A stretch of 64,000 bases of DNA from Acinetobacter sp. ANC 4805 (GCF_022549495.1 NZ_JAKZGD010000001.1:248001-312000); one strand, 5' to 3'; counted from the stretch's first letter, positions 1 through 9,629 are shown. Notes: generated from the sequence alone by a model not told the origin. A program made the numbers and translations.

Positions 1-727
1 GGACATTTTCTGCTGGGTTTTTGGTTTCACCAGCCGCAACACCAATCAACTCAGTCCCAGAAAATGCAAAGTTAACAATTAACATGGTGGTGAAAATTGG
101 AACTAAGCCCTGAGGGAACCAACCATGTGCGGTTAAATTGTGAAATAACGGTGCTGATTCTGAACCATGAAAAGGAATTAAGCCGAAAATGGCCAATAAA
201 CCGAGGATAATAAATGCAATCACGGTAATGACTTTAACAAGGGCAAGCCAAAATTCAGATTCGGCAAAAATACGGGTCGAACTGATGTTTAGCCCGAAAA
301 TAATGATGGCAAAAACAATAGTCCAAATCCACATCGAAATGTGTGGAAACCACTCTTGCATGAGTAAAGCCGCAGCCGTAAATTCTGTACCAAGTGTTGC
401 TGTCCATGTAAGCCAATACAGCCAAGAAATGGTGTAACCCGTACTTGGGCCAATATATTTTTGAGCGTATGCACCAAAAGATCCTGCAACAGGCATGTGT
501 ACTGCAAGTTCGCCTAAACAAAGCATGACCATGTAGGCGATGAGACCACCTAATACATAAGCGATAATTGCACCAATCGGACCTGTTTGAGCGATGACTT
601 CGCCAGAACCTAAAAATAGACCTGTACCAATTGCTCCTCCTAGAGAAAGCATGACAAGGTGGCGAGTGCTCATTGCACGTTTTAAAGTCTTTGATTCTGA
701 CGTCGCATTTGAGTTGGAAGATTGCAT
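1..727 (-). CDS. Amino-acid permease, APC/AAT family (C-terminus beyond window)
   Basis: Inner-membrane amino acid:cation symporter; 242 codons are visible and the C-terminal part lies before base 1. The start is ATG at 725-727, followed by a short hydrophilic tail and the family's first membrane segment with the motif [13 protein letters not shown] near residues 30-42. Later come [21 protein letters not shown] and [19 protein letters not shown], all typical of AAT transporters. By recollection these resemble S-methylmethionine/lysine permeases more than aromatic permeases, but the substrate cannot be fixed from sequence. It is transcribed alone, leftwards, from an AT-rich upstream region. 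Confidence 0.9.
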   Translation of the reverse strand, partial: MQSSNSNATSESKTLKRAMSTRHLVMLSLGGAIGTGLFLGSGEVIAQTGPIGAIIAYVLGGLIAYMVMLCLGELAVHMPVAGSFGAYAQKYIGPSTGYTISWLYWLTWTATLGTEFTAAALLMQEWFPHISMWIWTIVFAIIIFGLNISSTRIFAESEFWLALVKVITVIAFIILGLLAIFGLIPFHGSESAPLFHNLTAHGWFPQGLVPIFTTMLIVNFAFSGTELIGVAAGETKNPAENV

Positions 728-1106
728 ACGACAATTTGCCCAAGCATTGAGAAGCGGCTATTTTAGGGGAAATTTTAAAATGTGCAATTTAATTGATATA
801 TATTTATAATTATCAAAAGCTTATTCCTAAAAAATAGACCTAAAATTAATAGAAATTTGTAGATATTGAGAGGGTTTTAATCGGTTTAAACAAAATGTTG
901 AAATTGCAGTAAAAAATAAATTTTTAGCAAAATATTGGTCAATATCTTGTTTAAAGAAACGATACTTTTGCCTTATTGCTAGCGTATTAATAGCCATTTA
1001 TAACTCTTTTTATGGATCGGCTCAGCAATGGGTAGATCAATTCGAGCTTTGAGTCGGCAATCGACATTTAAAAGCACGAATTAAAGTTAGAAGCGAAGAG
1101 GCAATA
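728..1106. other. Intergenic stretch upstream of the permease
   Basis: This gap of about 380 bases has no convincing reading frame. It is very AT-rich near 780-960 and must hold the permease promoter on the minus strand. An imperfect palindrome at 793-816 has TTGATA/TATCAA ends and could be an operator or part of the promoter. The stretch 1010-1100 is less AT-rich, but I recognise nothing in it. Confidence 0.4.
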
Positions 1107-1136
1107 AAAAAGCCACTGTCAATGCAGTGGCTTTTT
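1107..1136 (-). terminator. Rho-independent terminator after the tRNA genes
   Basis: A 12-bp perfect stem (1107-1118 with 1125-1136) has a 6-base loop. Read on the minus strand the stem ends in a run of T. It lies directly downstream of tRNA-Glu and ends the leftward tRNA transcript. The symmetric A/T ends could also work in the other direction. Confidence 0.8.
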
Positions 1137-1142
1137 AGAATT

Positions 1143-1218
1143 TGGCGTCCCTACGGGGATTCGAACCCCGGTTACCGCCGTGAAAGGGCGATGTCCTAGG
1201 CCTCTAGACGATAGGGAC
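1143..1218 (-). tRNA. tRNA-Glu (anticodon UUC)
   Basis: This is a 76-base cloverleaf with encoded CCA at 1143-1145. The acceptor stem GTCCCTA pairs with TAGGGAC. The anticodon arm CCGCC-CTTTCAC-GGCGG has anticodon TTC, and the T loop is GGTTCGAATCC. It lies downstream of tRNA-Ala on the same strand and just beyond gltX, the gene for the synthetase that charges it. Confidence 0.97.
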
Positions 1219-1347
1219 TTATCGAGGCTTTTGTGCAAAAACTTTTTGCATATTTTGTAGAGCTTTACTTGCTTGCGCACAGCAGTTCACTTTAAATTTT
1301 AAGAAAAAATCTTAAAGTGATACTTTAAGTTCTCTGTTCTTAAAATT

Positions 1348-1423
1348 TGGTGGAGCCAAACGGGATCGAACCGTTGACCTCTACAATGCCATTGTAGCGC
1401 TCTACCAACTGAGCTATGACCCC
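1348..1423 (-). tRNA. tRNA-Ala (anticodon GGC)
   Basis: This is a 76-base cloverleaf ending in encoded CCA (1348-1350). The acceptor stem GGGGTCA is paired by TGGCTCC with a wobble. The D arm reads AGCTCAGTTGGTAGAGC. The anticodon stem CTACA/TGTAG encloses the loop ATGGCAT with anticodon GGC, and the T arm contains GGTTCGATCC. It is followed after 129 bases by tRNA-Glu and probably shares its transcript. Confidence 0.97.
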
Positions 1424-1428
1424 AGTCT

Positions 1429-1463
1429 GTGTGAGCGCAATATTAGGATGATTGCACTCACAC
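1429..1463. repeat. 13-bp inverted repeat over the tRNA promoter
   Basis: The arm at 1429-1441 (GTGTGAGCGCAAT) pairs with 1451-1463 (ATTGCACTCACAC) with one mismatch and a 9-base loop. It spans the -10 box and spacer of the tRNA promoter, so it could be an operator. It could equally be a hairpin at the 3' end of the gltX message, although there is no T tract. Confidence 0.6.
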
Positions 1464-1468
1464 GTCAA
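1440..1468 (-). promoter_or_regulatory. Sigma-70 promoter of the tRNA-Ala/tRNA-Glu transcript
   Basis: On the minus strand a -35 box TTGACG (1468-1463) is followed by exactly 17 bases and a -10 box TAATAT (1445-1440). A GC-rich discriminator (GCGC) comes next, which is usual at stable-RNA promoters under stringent control. The mature tRNA starts 16 bases beyond the -10. The spacing and sequence are direct observations; promoter activity is inferred. Confidence 0.75.
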
Positions 1469-1481
1469 TCATTAAACTCAA

Positions 1482-2990
1482 TTAAGTCTCACTATTTGCA
1501 TCATTTTTCGGCAATTTTAGTGATTCATTCAGTTTTTCCCAAACTTTTAATTCTTTCTTGCTTGGTCCACCAACAAGTTCTAAGGCGTGGCGTAAACGAG
1601 CAAATGTTAAATCTGGGCCAAGTGTGACCATAGACTGCATCACAGGGGTTGAACTGGTCGAACCTGCAATCGCAATAAAGAAGGCAGGCATGAAGTCACG
1701 GAGTTTAATTTCCATTTGATTTGCCAAATCCATCAGTGTTTGGCTAACGGTGTCATTATTCCAAGTAAACTGACTCTCTAAACGCCATATTGCAAATTGT
1801 AGGCTTTGACGAACTTGTTCTTCGGTCAATTTTTTGCTTTCAAACTGTTCTTTGCTGATTTGAGGCATGTGATTGAAATAGAAACCAGCCCAATTCACCG
1901 CTTCAGAGAGTAAGTTAATTCGCGGTTGAATTGCAGCAGCGATATCTTCAAGGGTTTGACGATCACTTTTCCATGACAATAAACGGTCTAAAAGTTGTCC
2001 AGGTGTCAATCCTTTGATCCATTGACCGTTGAGCCAATTGAGTTTCTCAACATCAAAGATTGGGCCACCAAGTGAGACACGTTGTACATCAAAGTTTTCG
2101 ATCATGTCCTGTAGGGTAAACACTTCACGTTCATCTGGCATTGACCAGCCCATACGACCTAAGTAGTTCAATAGTGCTTCTGGTAAAACACCGATATCGC
2201 GATAGTAATTGATCGAGGTTGGGTTCTTACGTTTAGATAGTTTTGATTTGTCTGGGTTGCGCAATAATGGCATGTGACAAATCGTTGGCATTTCCCAACC
2301 AAAGTATTGGTAAAGTAATTGATGTTTAGGTGCCGAAGGCAACCATTCTTCGCCACGTAATACATGGGTGATTTCCATTAAATGGTCATCAACGACATTG
2401 GCAAGGTGGTAGGTCGGTAGACCATCTGTCTTTAATAGCACTTGCATGTCGACTTGGGCCCAAGGAATTTCAACCTCGCCACGAAGTAGGTCATTGATTT
2501 TACAAATACCTTCTTCAGGTACTTTCATACGAATGACATGTGGCTCACCCGCAGTAAGGCGTTGTTGTACTTCTTCTTGTGATAGTTTTAAACCACGACC
2601 ATCATATTTGGGTGTTTCACCGCGCGCTTGTTGTTCAGCACGCATTTGGTCAAGTTCTTCTGCGGTTGCAAAACAGTAGAACGCATGACCCTTTTCAATT
2701 AGGTCTAAAGCGTATTGCTTATAAATTCCCATACGTTCTGACTGACGATAAGGTGCATGTGGGCCACCGACATCTGGGCCTTCTGACCAGTTCAACCCCA
2801 ACCAACGTAATGAATCTAAAATCATTTTTTCAGATTCAGGAGTTGAACGGAGTTGGTCTGTATCTTCAATACGTAAAATAAATTCACCGCCGTGCTGTTT
2901 GGCAAAGCATAAATTGAATAATGCAATATAGGCAGTACCTACATGCGGAAAACCTGTAGGGGAAGGTGCAATACGAGTACGGACTTTCAT
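1482..2990 (-). CDS. gltX: Glutamyl-tRNA synthetase
   Basis: Charges tRNA-Glu with glutamate in the cytoplasm (class I aminoacyl-tRNA synthetase, 502 residues, normal for bacterial GluRS). The N-terminal Rossmann catalytic domain has the HIGH-type motif as HVGT in [11 protein letters not shown] (residues 9-19), and the KMSKS-type motif appears as KLSKR in [11 protein letters not shown]. The C-terminal half is the helical anticodon-binding domain. The start at 2990 begins with the conserved [13 protein letters not shown]. Its substrate tRNA-Glu lies downstream on the same strand. A TATAAT-like -10 lies upstream near 3021-3030, without a clear -35. Confidence 0.97.
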   Translation of the reverse strand: MKVRTRIAPSPTGFPHVGTAYIALFNLCFAKQHGGEFILRIEDTDQLRSTPESEKMILDSLRWLGLNWSEGPDVGGPHAPYRQSERMGIYKQYALDLIEKGHAFYCFATAEELDQMRAEQQARGETPKYDGRGLKLSQEEVQQRLTAGEPHVIRMKVPEEGICKINDLLRGEVEIPWAQVDMQVLLKTDGLPTYHLANVVDDHLMEITHVLRGEEWLPSAPKHQLLYQYFGWEMPTICHMPLLRNPDKSKLSKRKNPTSINYYRDIGVLPEALLNYLGRMGWSMPDEREVFTLQDMIENFDVQRVSLGGPIFDVEKLNWLNGQWIKGLTPGQLLDRLLSWKSDRQTLEDIAAAIQPRINLLSEAVNWAGFYFNHMPQISKEQFESKKLTEEQVRQSLQFAIWRLESQFTWNNDTVSQTLMDLANQMEIKLRDFMPAFFIAIAGSTSSTPVMQSMVTLGPDLTFARLRHALELVGGPSKKELKVWEKLNESLKLPKNDANSET

Positions 2991-3037
2991 AAGTGATCGG
3001 AGATTAAATTAAAATTGAAACTATTATAACGAAAAAG

Positions 3038-3059
3038 CCTAGTCACAGCATGACTAGGC
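3038..3059 (-). terminator. Terminator of the small secreted-protein gene
   Basis: A 9-bp stem GCCTAGTCA/TGACTAGGC has a 4-base loop. On the minus strand it is followed by five T. It separates the small upstream gene from gltX. Confidence 0.75.
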
Positions 3060-3095
3060 CCATTTAAACATGTGAAGGATTACATATTTAAAAAT

Positions 3096-3398
3096 TTAAG
3101 ACGTATGTGGTTGGAATATGGTTTGAACAAAACGTGAAAAACGTTCATGTTGGTTTGCAAAGAAATTTTGAGTTGGTGTTGTACGTATCGTATTCAACAT
3201 TTTTAACTCATCATCAGTCGAGGGTAACATTGCTGTATTGCGCTTTTGTTGATCAAGTGCTTTTACAATTAAAGACGATGATTTATCAATCGTTTTCATG
3301 TTATTACTTTCTTTAATTGCTGCGGCATGTCCAACTTGAACAGAACAAACTAAAAATAAGCTTAAGCATAGTGTTTTTTTAAATTTTAATGCTTGCAC
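3096..3398 (-). CDS. Small exported protein of unknown function
   Basis: I do not recognise this protein. It has about 100 residues: a positively charged N-terminus and hydrophobic core (KFKKTLCLSLFLVCSVQVGHA) that look like a cleavable signal peptide with the A-x-A-type end GHA, then a hydrophilic segment rich in Lys, Gln and Thr. I prefer the GTG start at 3398 because AAGGGG lies 9 bases upstream. An ATG at 3416 would add six residues but overlaps that ribosome-binding site and has none of its own. The gene is monocistronic and ends at a terminator at 3038-3059. Confidence 0.6.
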   Translation of the reverse strand: MQALKFKKTLCLSLFLVCSVQVGHAAAIKESNNMKTIDKSSSLIVKALDQQKRNTAMLPSTDDELKMLNTIRTTPTQNFFANQHERFSRFVQTIFQPHTS

Positions 3399-3805
3399 TG
3401 TTAATATCCCCTTCATGACATTGAGTCTACAAGACTAACCAAATTACTATAGTATTGCTTTAATCCGACGATTTAAACATAAATCTTAATGAAAAAGTAC
3501 AACTAAGTCACATTTTTTGCAAAAATATAAGAATAAAACACTCTTTTGTGTATTGCATATTCTATGGCTAGTTTATGTACAACTCAAATTTAGCAAGTAA
3601 ATGTGTAGAAAAAGTGGAGAATGAGAATTTTTCTCAATTCTGAGTTGTGGGTAAGAAGTCTTAGCATTTTTAGTGTAATCCATACGCGTAATTACGATAT
3701 CTTAAAAAGAGAATATTTATTAATTTATTGATATAACCATATGATTGTAAAATGTTTTTAATTAAATATAGTGGTCATGGTTGATATGAAATGAGCAAAC
3801 AATAA
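3399..3805. other. Intergenic region between the divergent small gene and sbp
   Basis: About 400 AT-rich bases separate two divergent genes, so promoters for both should lie here. A short hairpin-forming repeat sits near 3618-3642 (AATGAGAA/TTCTCAATT). I find no clear CysB-type or other named operator and no coding sequence. Confidence 0.4.
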
Positions 3806-4801
3806 ATGAAAACAGTGATCGCAGCGGCATTGCTCGCTTTAGGTTTAAATGGTGTAACGCAAGCAGCAACAACATTTTTGAATGTATCCTATGACCCCAC
3901 ACGTGAGTTTTATCAAGAATATAATCAAGCATTTGGTCAGTATTGGAAACAAAGAACAGGTCAAGATGTAGACTTTAAACAATCGCATGGCGGTTCAGGT
4001 AAACAGGCACGATCGGTGATTGATGGTTTACAGGCTGATGTTGTGACCTTAGCATTAGCCAATGATATTGATGAAATTGCCAATGCAGGTCTCATTCGTA
4101 AAGATTGGCAAAAACAATTTAAAAATAATTCAGCACCCTATACGTCAACAGTGGTATTCCTTGTGCGTAAAGGCAATCCGAAAAATATTCGTGATTGGAA
4201 TGATCTTACCAAAGCAGGCATTGAAATTATTACCCCAAATCCGAAAACAGGGGGCGCGCCACGTTGGATTTATTTATCGGCATGGGGCTATGCGTTGAAA
4301 CAACCCGGTGGTAATGATGTCAAAGCCCGTGAGTTAGTGAAAAAGCTGTATCAAAATGTCAAAGTACTCGATTCTGGTGCGCGTGGTTCTTTAACCACAT
4401 TTGCTGAGCGTGGTATTGGTGATGTCCTACTATCGTGGGAAAATGAAGCTTTATTGGCAACCCAAGGCTTGGGTAAAGATAAATATGACATTATCTATCC
4501 ATCAATTTCGATTTTGGCTGAGCCATCAGTGGCAATCGTGGATAAAACCGTGGATAAAGATGGCAATCGCAATTTAGCACGAGGTTATTTAAATTTCCTT
4601 TATTCACCATTGGGGCAGGAACTTGCGGCAAAGCATTATTTCCGTCCACGTAACCCACAAGTTGCAGCAAAATATGCCCAACAATTTCCGAAGATTAAAT
4701 TATTTAGCATTCATGATGTATTTGGTGGATGGGCAAAAGCGCAAAAAACACATTTTGTAAATGGTGCGGTTTTTGATCAAATTTATGCGGATAGACCATA
4801 A
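3806..4801 (+). CDS. sbp: Periplasmic sulfate-binding protein of the sulfate ABC importer
   Basis: Captures sulfate (possibly thiosulfate) in the periplasm for the CysTWA importer. The 331 residues begin with a clear signal peptide, [20 protein letters not shown]. Family signatures follow: [52 protein letters not shown] and [11 protein letters not shown]; the HGGSGKQ loop is part of the anion site. The gene stands alone: no cysT/W/A membrane or ATPase genes lie next to it, so the rest of the transporter is encoded elsewhere. The ATG lacks a good ribosome-binding site. A terminator follows. Confidence 0.93.
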   Translation: MKTVIAAALLALGLNGVTQAATTFLNVSYDPTREFYQEYNQAFGQYWKQRTGQDVDFKQSHGGSGKQARSVIDGLQADVVTLALANDIDEIANAGLIRKDWQKQFKNNSAPYTSTVVFLVRKGNPKNIRDWNDLTKAGIEIITPNPKTGGAPRWIYLSAWGYALKQPGGNDVKARELVKKLYQNVKVLDSGARGSLTTFAERGIGDVLLSWENEALLATQGLGKDKYDIIYPSISILAEPSVAIVDKTVDKDGNRNLARGYLNFLYSPLGQELAAKHYFRPRNPQVAAKYAQQFPKIKLFSIHDVFGGWAKAQKTHFVNGAVFDQIYADRP

Positions 4802-4835
4802 ATAGATCGGTCATGAAATTTCAAGTTGCATATCG

Positions 4836-4866
4836 AAAAGCAAATACAGAAGGTATTTGCTTTTTT
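4836..4866 (+). terminator. Terminator after sbp
   Basis: The stem GCAAATAC/GTATTTGC (4840-4847 with 4853-4860) has flanking A/T pairs and six T after the stem. Confidence 0.85.
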
Positions 4867-4998
4867 GTTGCATAAAAAATGATAAGAAAACGGTTTTATC
4901 TATGAAAAGTTAAGAATTCTCTACAAAAAGTCGTTTGGTGCTGGCATAAAACAAGGTGATAATGTGCAGTTACATTTTCAGCTGTTGATCCCATTCTT

Positions 4999-5922
4999 AT
5001 GTCGCATATTTCTGTCTTACTTCATGAAACCGTTGATGGCGTATTGGCAGGTCGCGATACTGGTGTTTTTGTCGATGCAACTTTTGGTCGAGGAGGGCAT
5101 ACTAAGCTCTTACTTTCAAAGTTGGATCAAAATGCGCGTGTTTACGCCTTTGATAAAGATCCGCAAGCACTTGCAGTCGCAGCACAATTAGAACAAGAAG
5201 ATTCACGATTTAAAATTATCCATGCCAGTTTTGCTGATCTTCAAGCTGAATTAGCCAATATTGGGATCACAGAAGTCGATGGCATCATGGCGGATTTAGG
5301 CGTGTCATCGCCACAGCTTGATCAAGCCGAACGTGGTTTTAGTTTTATGCAAGATGGCCCGTTAGACATGCGTATGGATAATTCTCAAGGTTTGACTGCG
5401 GCTGAATGGTTATTAAAAATTGAAGAAGAAAAATTAGCCAATATTATTTTCCAATATGGCGAAGAGCGTTATAGCCGTCGTATTGCCAAGGCCATTAAAC
5501 TGGCAGGTGAAATTACGACAACTGCTCAACTTGCAGAAATTGTCAAAGTTGCTCATCCGAAATGGGAAAAGCACAAACACCCTGCAACACGTACTTTCCA
5601 AGCGATTCGTATTGCAATTAATAAAGAGCTTGATGATATTGAAACATTTTTACCGCAAGCTGTAGAATTGTTGAAAGTACAAGGACAGTTGGCTGTGATT
5701 AGCTTCCACTCTTTGGAAGATCGTTTGATTAAACAGTTTATCCAAAAAGAATCAACTTTAGCGGAAGATCATGGTTGGGGGATGCCTCAAGCACAGGTTG
5801 ATACGCGACGTTTAAAGAAAGTGTCTCGTATTCGTGCGAGTGAAGCAGAAGTAAAAGCAAATCCTCGTTCACGTAGTGCATGGTTGCGTGTGGCAGAGCG
5901 TTTAGAGCAAAAAGGCAGATAA
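4999..5922 (+). CDS. rsmH: 16S rRNA (cytosine-1402-N4)-methyltransferase
   Basis: SAM-dependent methylation of C1402 in the 16S rRNA decoding site (formerly MraW). The 307 residues match the family length. The SAM-binding motif FVDATFGRGGHT is near residues 25-36, followed by IMADLGVSSPQLD, DGPLDMRMD and the C-terminal VISFHSLEDR. The start MSHISVLLHETV is the conserved N-terminus, although no strong Shine-Dalgarno precedes it. It opens the cell-division/wall cluster, and mraZ, which often precedes it, is absent. Its TAA overlaps the ftsL ATG (TAATG). Confidence 0.96.
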   Translation: MSHISVLLHETVDGVLAGRDTGVFVDATFGRGGHTKLLLSKLDQNARVYAFDKDPQALAVAAQLEQEDSRFKIIHASFADLQAELANIGITEVDGIMADLGVSSPQLDQAERGFSFMQDGPLDMRMDNSQGLTAAEWLLKIEEEKLANIIFQYGEERYSRRIAKAIKLAGEITTTAQLAEIVKVAHPKWEKHKHPATRTFQAIRIAINKELDDIETFLPQAVELLKVQGQLAVISFHSLEDRLIKQFIQKESTLAEDHGWGMPQAQVDTRRLKKVSRIRASEAEVKANPRSRSAWLRVAERLEQKGR

Positions 5923-6260
5923 TGAATAAAAAAAATGATGATGAGGTTTTATCTAGCAGCAAAAAGGGACTGAAAAAAGTTGTGGTGTATGCTGTGCTTC
6001 TTGCATTGGTCTTCATTAGTGCGATGATGGTGGTGTTCCAAGTATTTGAATATCGTCATGATTATCGTGATTTGAGTGGATATATGCGTGAAAAAGATGA
6101 TTTAAATGCTGAATGGGGGCGTTTATTGATTGAGCAACAAACCTTTGGTGCGACTGCACAGATTGGTTCTCGTGCTGTGACACAGTTACGCATGTTTTCA
6201 CCGCCTGCGGCGCAAACCGTCGTGATTTCTTTACCTATGACTTCAAAGCAAGACAAATAA
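5922..6260 (+). CDS. ftsL: Cell division protein FtsL
   Basis: Small bitopic divisome protein that forms a complex with FtsB and FtsQ. It has 112 residues from the ATG at 5922, which overlaps the rsmH stop. A cytoplasmic Lys-rich tail is followed by one membrane helix (about residues 18-42, VVVYAVLLALVFISAMMVVF) and a periplasmic helix likely to form a coiled coil (EKDDLNAEWGRLLIEQ). An upstream in-frame ATG at 5880 lies inside rsmH and is less likely. Identification rests on topology and position between rsmH and ftsI, because FtsL sequences diverge strongly. Confidence 0.9.
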   Translation: MNKKNDDEVLSSSKKGLKKVVVYAVLLALVFISAMMVVFQVFEYRHDYRDLSGYMREKDDLNAEWGRLLIEQQTFGATAQIGSRAVTQLRMFSPPAAQTVVISLPMTSKQDK

Positions 6261-6270
6261 GGCATGCTGT

Positions 6271-8100
6271 ATGGCAGATAAGCGAAGCAAACCAATACGA
6301 AAAAAACAGCAGTCCATTTCGGAAAAACCAACACTTGCTTTGGATATGTGGCGATTTTATTTGCTTTGGGGAACAGTACTCCTTTGCTTTATTATCTTGG
6401 TCGCGCGCGCTTTTTATGTGCAAGTGGTCAATAAAGACTTTTTGCAGAACAAAGCCAATGCCAATATTTTACGTACCGAACGCTTAGAGGCGATGCGTGG
6501 CGTGATTAGTGATCGCCATGGTGTACCTTTGGCGATTAGTACACCGATTATGAAAATCGTCATTGACCCAAGAGATTATTGGGAGACTAAAAAGCAGTAT
6601 GATGACATTACGGCAGAACTACAAAAAGACCCAACTAACCGTAAACTCAAACGTCAGTTGCCAGATAAGAATCTAAATTTAGATGAATTGGCAGATGCAG
6701 TGGGTGTTGATCGTGCAGATCTCAAAAAGCAAATGGAAGCTCGTCCACGTTCGCGCTATTTGGTATTGCAGAAGGAAATCCCGCCTCAGCAAGCTGATTT
6801 AATTACCAAGCGAAACTTTCAAGGGGTTTATGCTGAGAAGAGTTATAAGCGCTACTATCCACAACCACAACCGAATGCACAGATTATTGGTTTGACTAAT
6901 AGTGAAGGTGTTGGGGTCGAAGGTCTAGAAATGCAGCTGAATAAGCAGCTCTCTGGCGTGGACGGTGAACAAAAAATTATTCGTGATAAAAAAGGTAATC
7001 GTCTTAAAGTTTCTGAAGTGGTTAAAGAAGTTGAATCAGGCGAAAACGTTACACTCAGTATTGATTCACGTTTGCAATATATTATGTATCGTGAATTGAC
7101 TGCAGCAGGTGTCGCGAATAATGCACGTTCTGCCACTGCAATTGCAGTGGATGTAAAAACGGGCGAAATTTTGGCAATGACCAGTTGGCCATCGTATAAC
7201 CCGAATGATAAAAATGGTTTAGCCAACAAAGATGCAATGCGTAACCGTGGCGCAATTGATATGTTTGAGCCTGGTTCGACCATGAAGCCATTTACGGTCG
7301 CTGCAGCTTTAGAAAGTGGGAAATATACTCCAAATACCATCGTCAATACTTCGCCGGGTTCAATGAAATTGGGATGGCATACTATCCGTGATACGCATAA
7401 TTATGGCGCATTGACCCTGACAGGGATTATTGTTAAATCATCAAACGTTGGTTCAGCCAAACTCGCGCTATCGTTACCTAAAGATGCGATTCCTTCTTTC
7501 TTCCGTCGTGTTGGTTTTGGGCATCGTTCAGATGTGAAGTTTCCCGGTGAAAGTGCGGGTCTGTTGTATTCGGGTGAGAAATTAAATCCATCTCAGTTGG
7601 GTACGATGGCGTATGGTTATGGCTTGAATGCGACAATTTTACAAGTCGCACAAGGTTATGCCATGTTGGCAAATCATGGTATGGAAATGCCATTAAGTCT
7701 ACGAAAATTAGATCAGGCACCCCAAGGCAAGCAAGTACTTGACCCTAAAATTGCAGATCAAGTGCTACTGATGCTTGAACAAGTTACGATGCCGGGTGGT
7801 ACAGCAACACAAGCAAATATTCCAGGTTATCGTGTTGGTGGTAAGACAGGTACGGCACATAAATTACGCGCGGATCGTAAAGGTTATTCGAGTAATGAGT
7901 ATCGTGCTTTATTTGCTGGGGTTGCTCCAGTAAGCGATCCTCGTTTAGCGATGATTATTGTAGTTGAAAATCCACAGGGTCGTTATTACGGTGGTCTAGT
8001 CGCAGCACCCGTTTTTGCGAGAATTATGCAAGAATCGCTACGATTATTGAATGTACCTTTAGATAAGCCACTTGATACTTCTATAAAATCCAATCCGTAG
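6271..8100 (+). CDS. ftsI: Penicillin-binding protein 3, septal peptidoglycan transpeptidase
   Basis: Monofunctional class B PBP that cross-links septal peptidoglycan; target of many beta-lactams. It has 609 residues: a cytoplasmic basic tail, a membrane anchor at about residues 28-50, a PBP dimerisation domain, then the transpeptidase domain. The acyl-enzyme Ser336 is in S336-T-M-K339, the SxN motif is S390-S-N392, and the KTG box is K525-T-G527. All catalytic motifs are intact. Ten bases separate it from ftsL, and murE follows 7 bases later, so it belongs to one operon. Confidence 0.97.
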   Translation: MADKRSKPIRKKQQSISEKPTLALDMWRFYLLWGTVLLCFIILVARAFYVQVVNKDFLQNKANANILRTERLEAMRGVISDRHGVPLAISTPIMKIVIDPRDYWETKKQYDDITAELQKDPTNRKLKRQLPDKNLNLDELADAVGVDRADLKKQMEARPRSRYLVLQKEIPPQQADLITKRNFQGVYAEKSYKRYYPQPQPNAQIIGLTNSEGVGVEGLEMQLNKQLSGVDGEQKIIRDKKGNRLKVSEVVKEVESGENVTLSIDSRLQYIMYRELTAAGVANNARSATAIAVDVKTGEILAMTSWPSYNPNDKNGLANKDAMRNRGAIDMFEPGSTMKPFTVAAALESGKYTPNTIVNTSPGSMKLGWHTIRDTHNYGALTLTGIIVKSSNVGSAKLALSLPKDAIPSFFRRVGFGHRSDVKFPGESAGLLYSGEKLNPSQLGTMAYGYGLNATILQVAQGYAMLANHGMEMPLSLRKLDQAPQGKQVLDPKIADQVLLMLEQVTMPGGTATQANIPGYRVGGKTGTAHKLRADRKGYSSNEYRALFAGVAPVSDPRLAMIIVVENPQGRYYGGLVAAPVFARIMQESLRLLNVPLDKPLDTSIKSNP

Positions 8101-8107
8101 GTAGATT

Positions 8108-9607
8108 ATGTCGATTAGTTTTCAGCAGATACATCCGATCAGCATCGATGCGGCTTGGCCTACTCAGCCTTTTCAGGGCTTTTGTTTGGACAGTCGTAAG
8201 ATTGCAGTAGGGCAAATTTTTATTGCTTTAAGTAGCTATAGTCAACCTGAAAAAACACGTCAATTTGCACAGAATGCGCTGAATGCAGGGGCATCGGCGG
8301 TCATTAGTGAAACGAGTTTGGGGCTCACAAATGAGTGGGTTTGTCCTGAAGTGCGTTATCTCATGGGTGAATGGCAGAAGCAGTATTTGCTAGCGGTCGA
8401 TCCTGTACAGCCATTACGTGGTATTGCGGTAACGGGTACAAATGGAAAAACCACCATTTCACGTCTGATTGCAGAATTAGTCAGTTCACAAGCGGCAGGC
8501 TGTGCAGTGATGGGAACAACGGGCAATGGTATTTTGCCAAAATTAACCCCATCGACCCATACCACTTTGGATGCATTGCAATTACAGCAAGCGTTACATG
8601 ACTATGCTAAACAAGGGGCAAGTTTTGTCGCACTAGAAGCCAGTTCGCATGGTCTGGAACAAGGTCGTCTGAATGGTTGCGATCTTGAAATTGCAGTTTA
8701 TAGTAATTTAAGTCGTGATCATTTGGATTATCACGGTACTTTAGAGGCTTATGCAGAAGCTAAGGCGCTATTATTTAAATTTACTACTTTAAAAGTCGTT
8801 GTGATTAACATCGACGATGCACATGCAAACGTGATGCTGACTGCTGCGAAAGAGAATCCATCAAAACCGAAAGTTTTGACTTATTCTTTGACTCAAACGA
8901 CAGCGGATTATCATATTGCTGATTTGCAATATCGCTTGAGTGGTGCAAGTTTTACATTGATTAGTCCAACAGGTACTTTTGCTGTGCAAAGCCCATTGCT
9001 TGGGCATTTTAATGTAGAGAATTTATTAGCAAGCTTGATTGCAGCAGAATATGCGGGCTTTTCCCTTGTTGATTTAGTGCAGTTTGTTCCTCAACTTCAG
9101 GGTGCTCCAGGGCGAATGCAAGTCATTCAAGATGCGGATCGTTTATTTGTCGTCGATTATGCCCACACCCCTGATGCCTTGATTCAAGTATTAACTACGT
9201 TAAAACGTCATGTTACTGGACAACTATGGGCTGTATTTGGCTGTGGTGGTGATCGCGATCGTGGTAAGCGTCCTTTAATGACTCAGGCTGCGCTTGATCA
9301 TGCTAATCCTGTGGTTCTTACCTCAGACAATCCACGAACTGAGAACCCTGAACAGATTTTTGCTGATATGAAGCAGGGAATAGATTTTGCAGAACACAAC
9401 GTACATGAAATTCATGATCGTCGTGAAGCAATTAAGTTTGTGGTTGCTCAAGCTCAAGCAGGCGATATTGTGGTGATTGCGGGCAAAGGTCATGAAAACT
9501 ATCAAGAAGTGGATGGCGTTCGTCACTGGTTTGATGATGTGGTCGAGGTACAGTCTGCGATTAATGCACAAGCCCATTCAGTCGATTCAGCTTATCCTGC
9601 GCAATAA
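8108..9607 (+). CDS. murE: UDP-MurNAc-L-Ala-D-Glu:meso-diaminopimelate ligase
   Basis: Adds meso-diaminopimelate to the peptidoglycan precursor using ATP. Its 499 residues fit the family. The Mur ligase P-loop G110-TNGKTT116 is present, and so is the DNPR motif (residues 407-410) that selects meso-DAP rather than lysine. The central domain contains EASSHGLEQGR, and the C-terminal region contains GKGHENYQ. AGGTAG sits just before the ATG. It lies in the rsmH-mraY operon, 22 bases before murF. Confidence 0.96.
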   Translation: MSISFQQIHPISIDAAWPTQPFQGFCLDSRKIAVGQIFIALSSYSQPEKTRQFAQNALNAGASAVISETSLGLTNEWVCPEVRYLMGEWQKQYLLAVDPVQPLRGIAVTGTNGKTTISRLIAELVSSQAAGCAVMGTTGNGILPKLTPSTHTTLDALQLQQALHDYAKQGASFVALEASSHGLEQGRLNGCDLEIAVYSNLSRDHLDYHGTLEAYAEAKALLFKFTTLKVVVINIDDAHANVMLTAAKENPSKPKVLTYSLTQTTADYHIADLQYRLSGASFTLISPTGTFAVQSPLLGHFNVENLLASLIAAEYAGFSLVDLVQFVPQLQGAPGRMQVIQDADRLFVVDYAHTPDALIQVLTTLKRHVTGQLWAVFGCGGDRDRGKRPLMTQAALDHANPVVLTSDNPRTENPEQIFADMKQGIDFAEHNVHEIHDRREAIKFVVAQAQAGDIVVIAGKGHENYQEVDGVRHWFDDVVEVQSAINAQAHSVDSAYPAQ

Positions 9608-9629
9608 GGTTAAAAGGTAAATAAAGCGT

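Noticed and set aside
255..743. 162-codon minus-strand open frame
   Set aside because: It is a shadow frame of the amino-acid permease, whose own frame shows clear family motifs.
1143..1423. tRNA pair as an integration site of a mobile element
   Set aside because: No integrase, duplicated tRNA end or foreign-looking genes lie nearby; the neighbours are core genes.
4943..4960. Sigma-54 promoter for rsmH
   Set aside because: TGGCAT is present, but the -12 position reads GG instead of GC.
6855..7346. 163-codon minus-strand open frame inside ftsI
   Set aside because: It is opposite the transpeptidase domain of ftsI, with no start signal and no recognisable domain.
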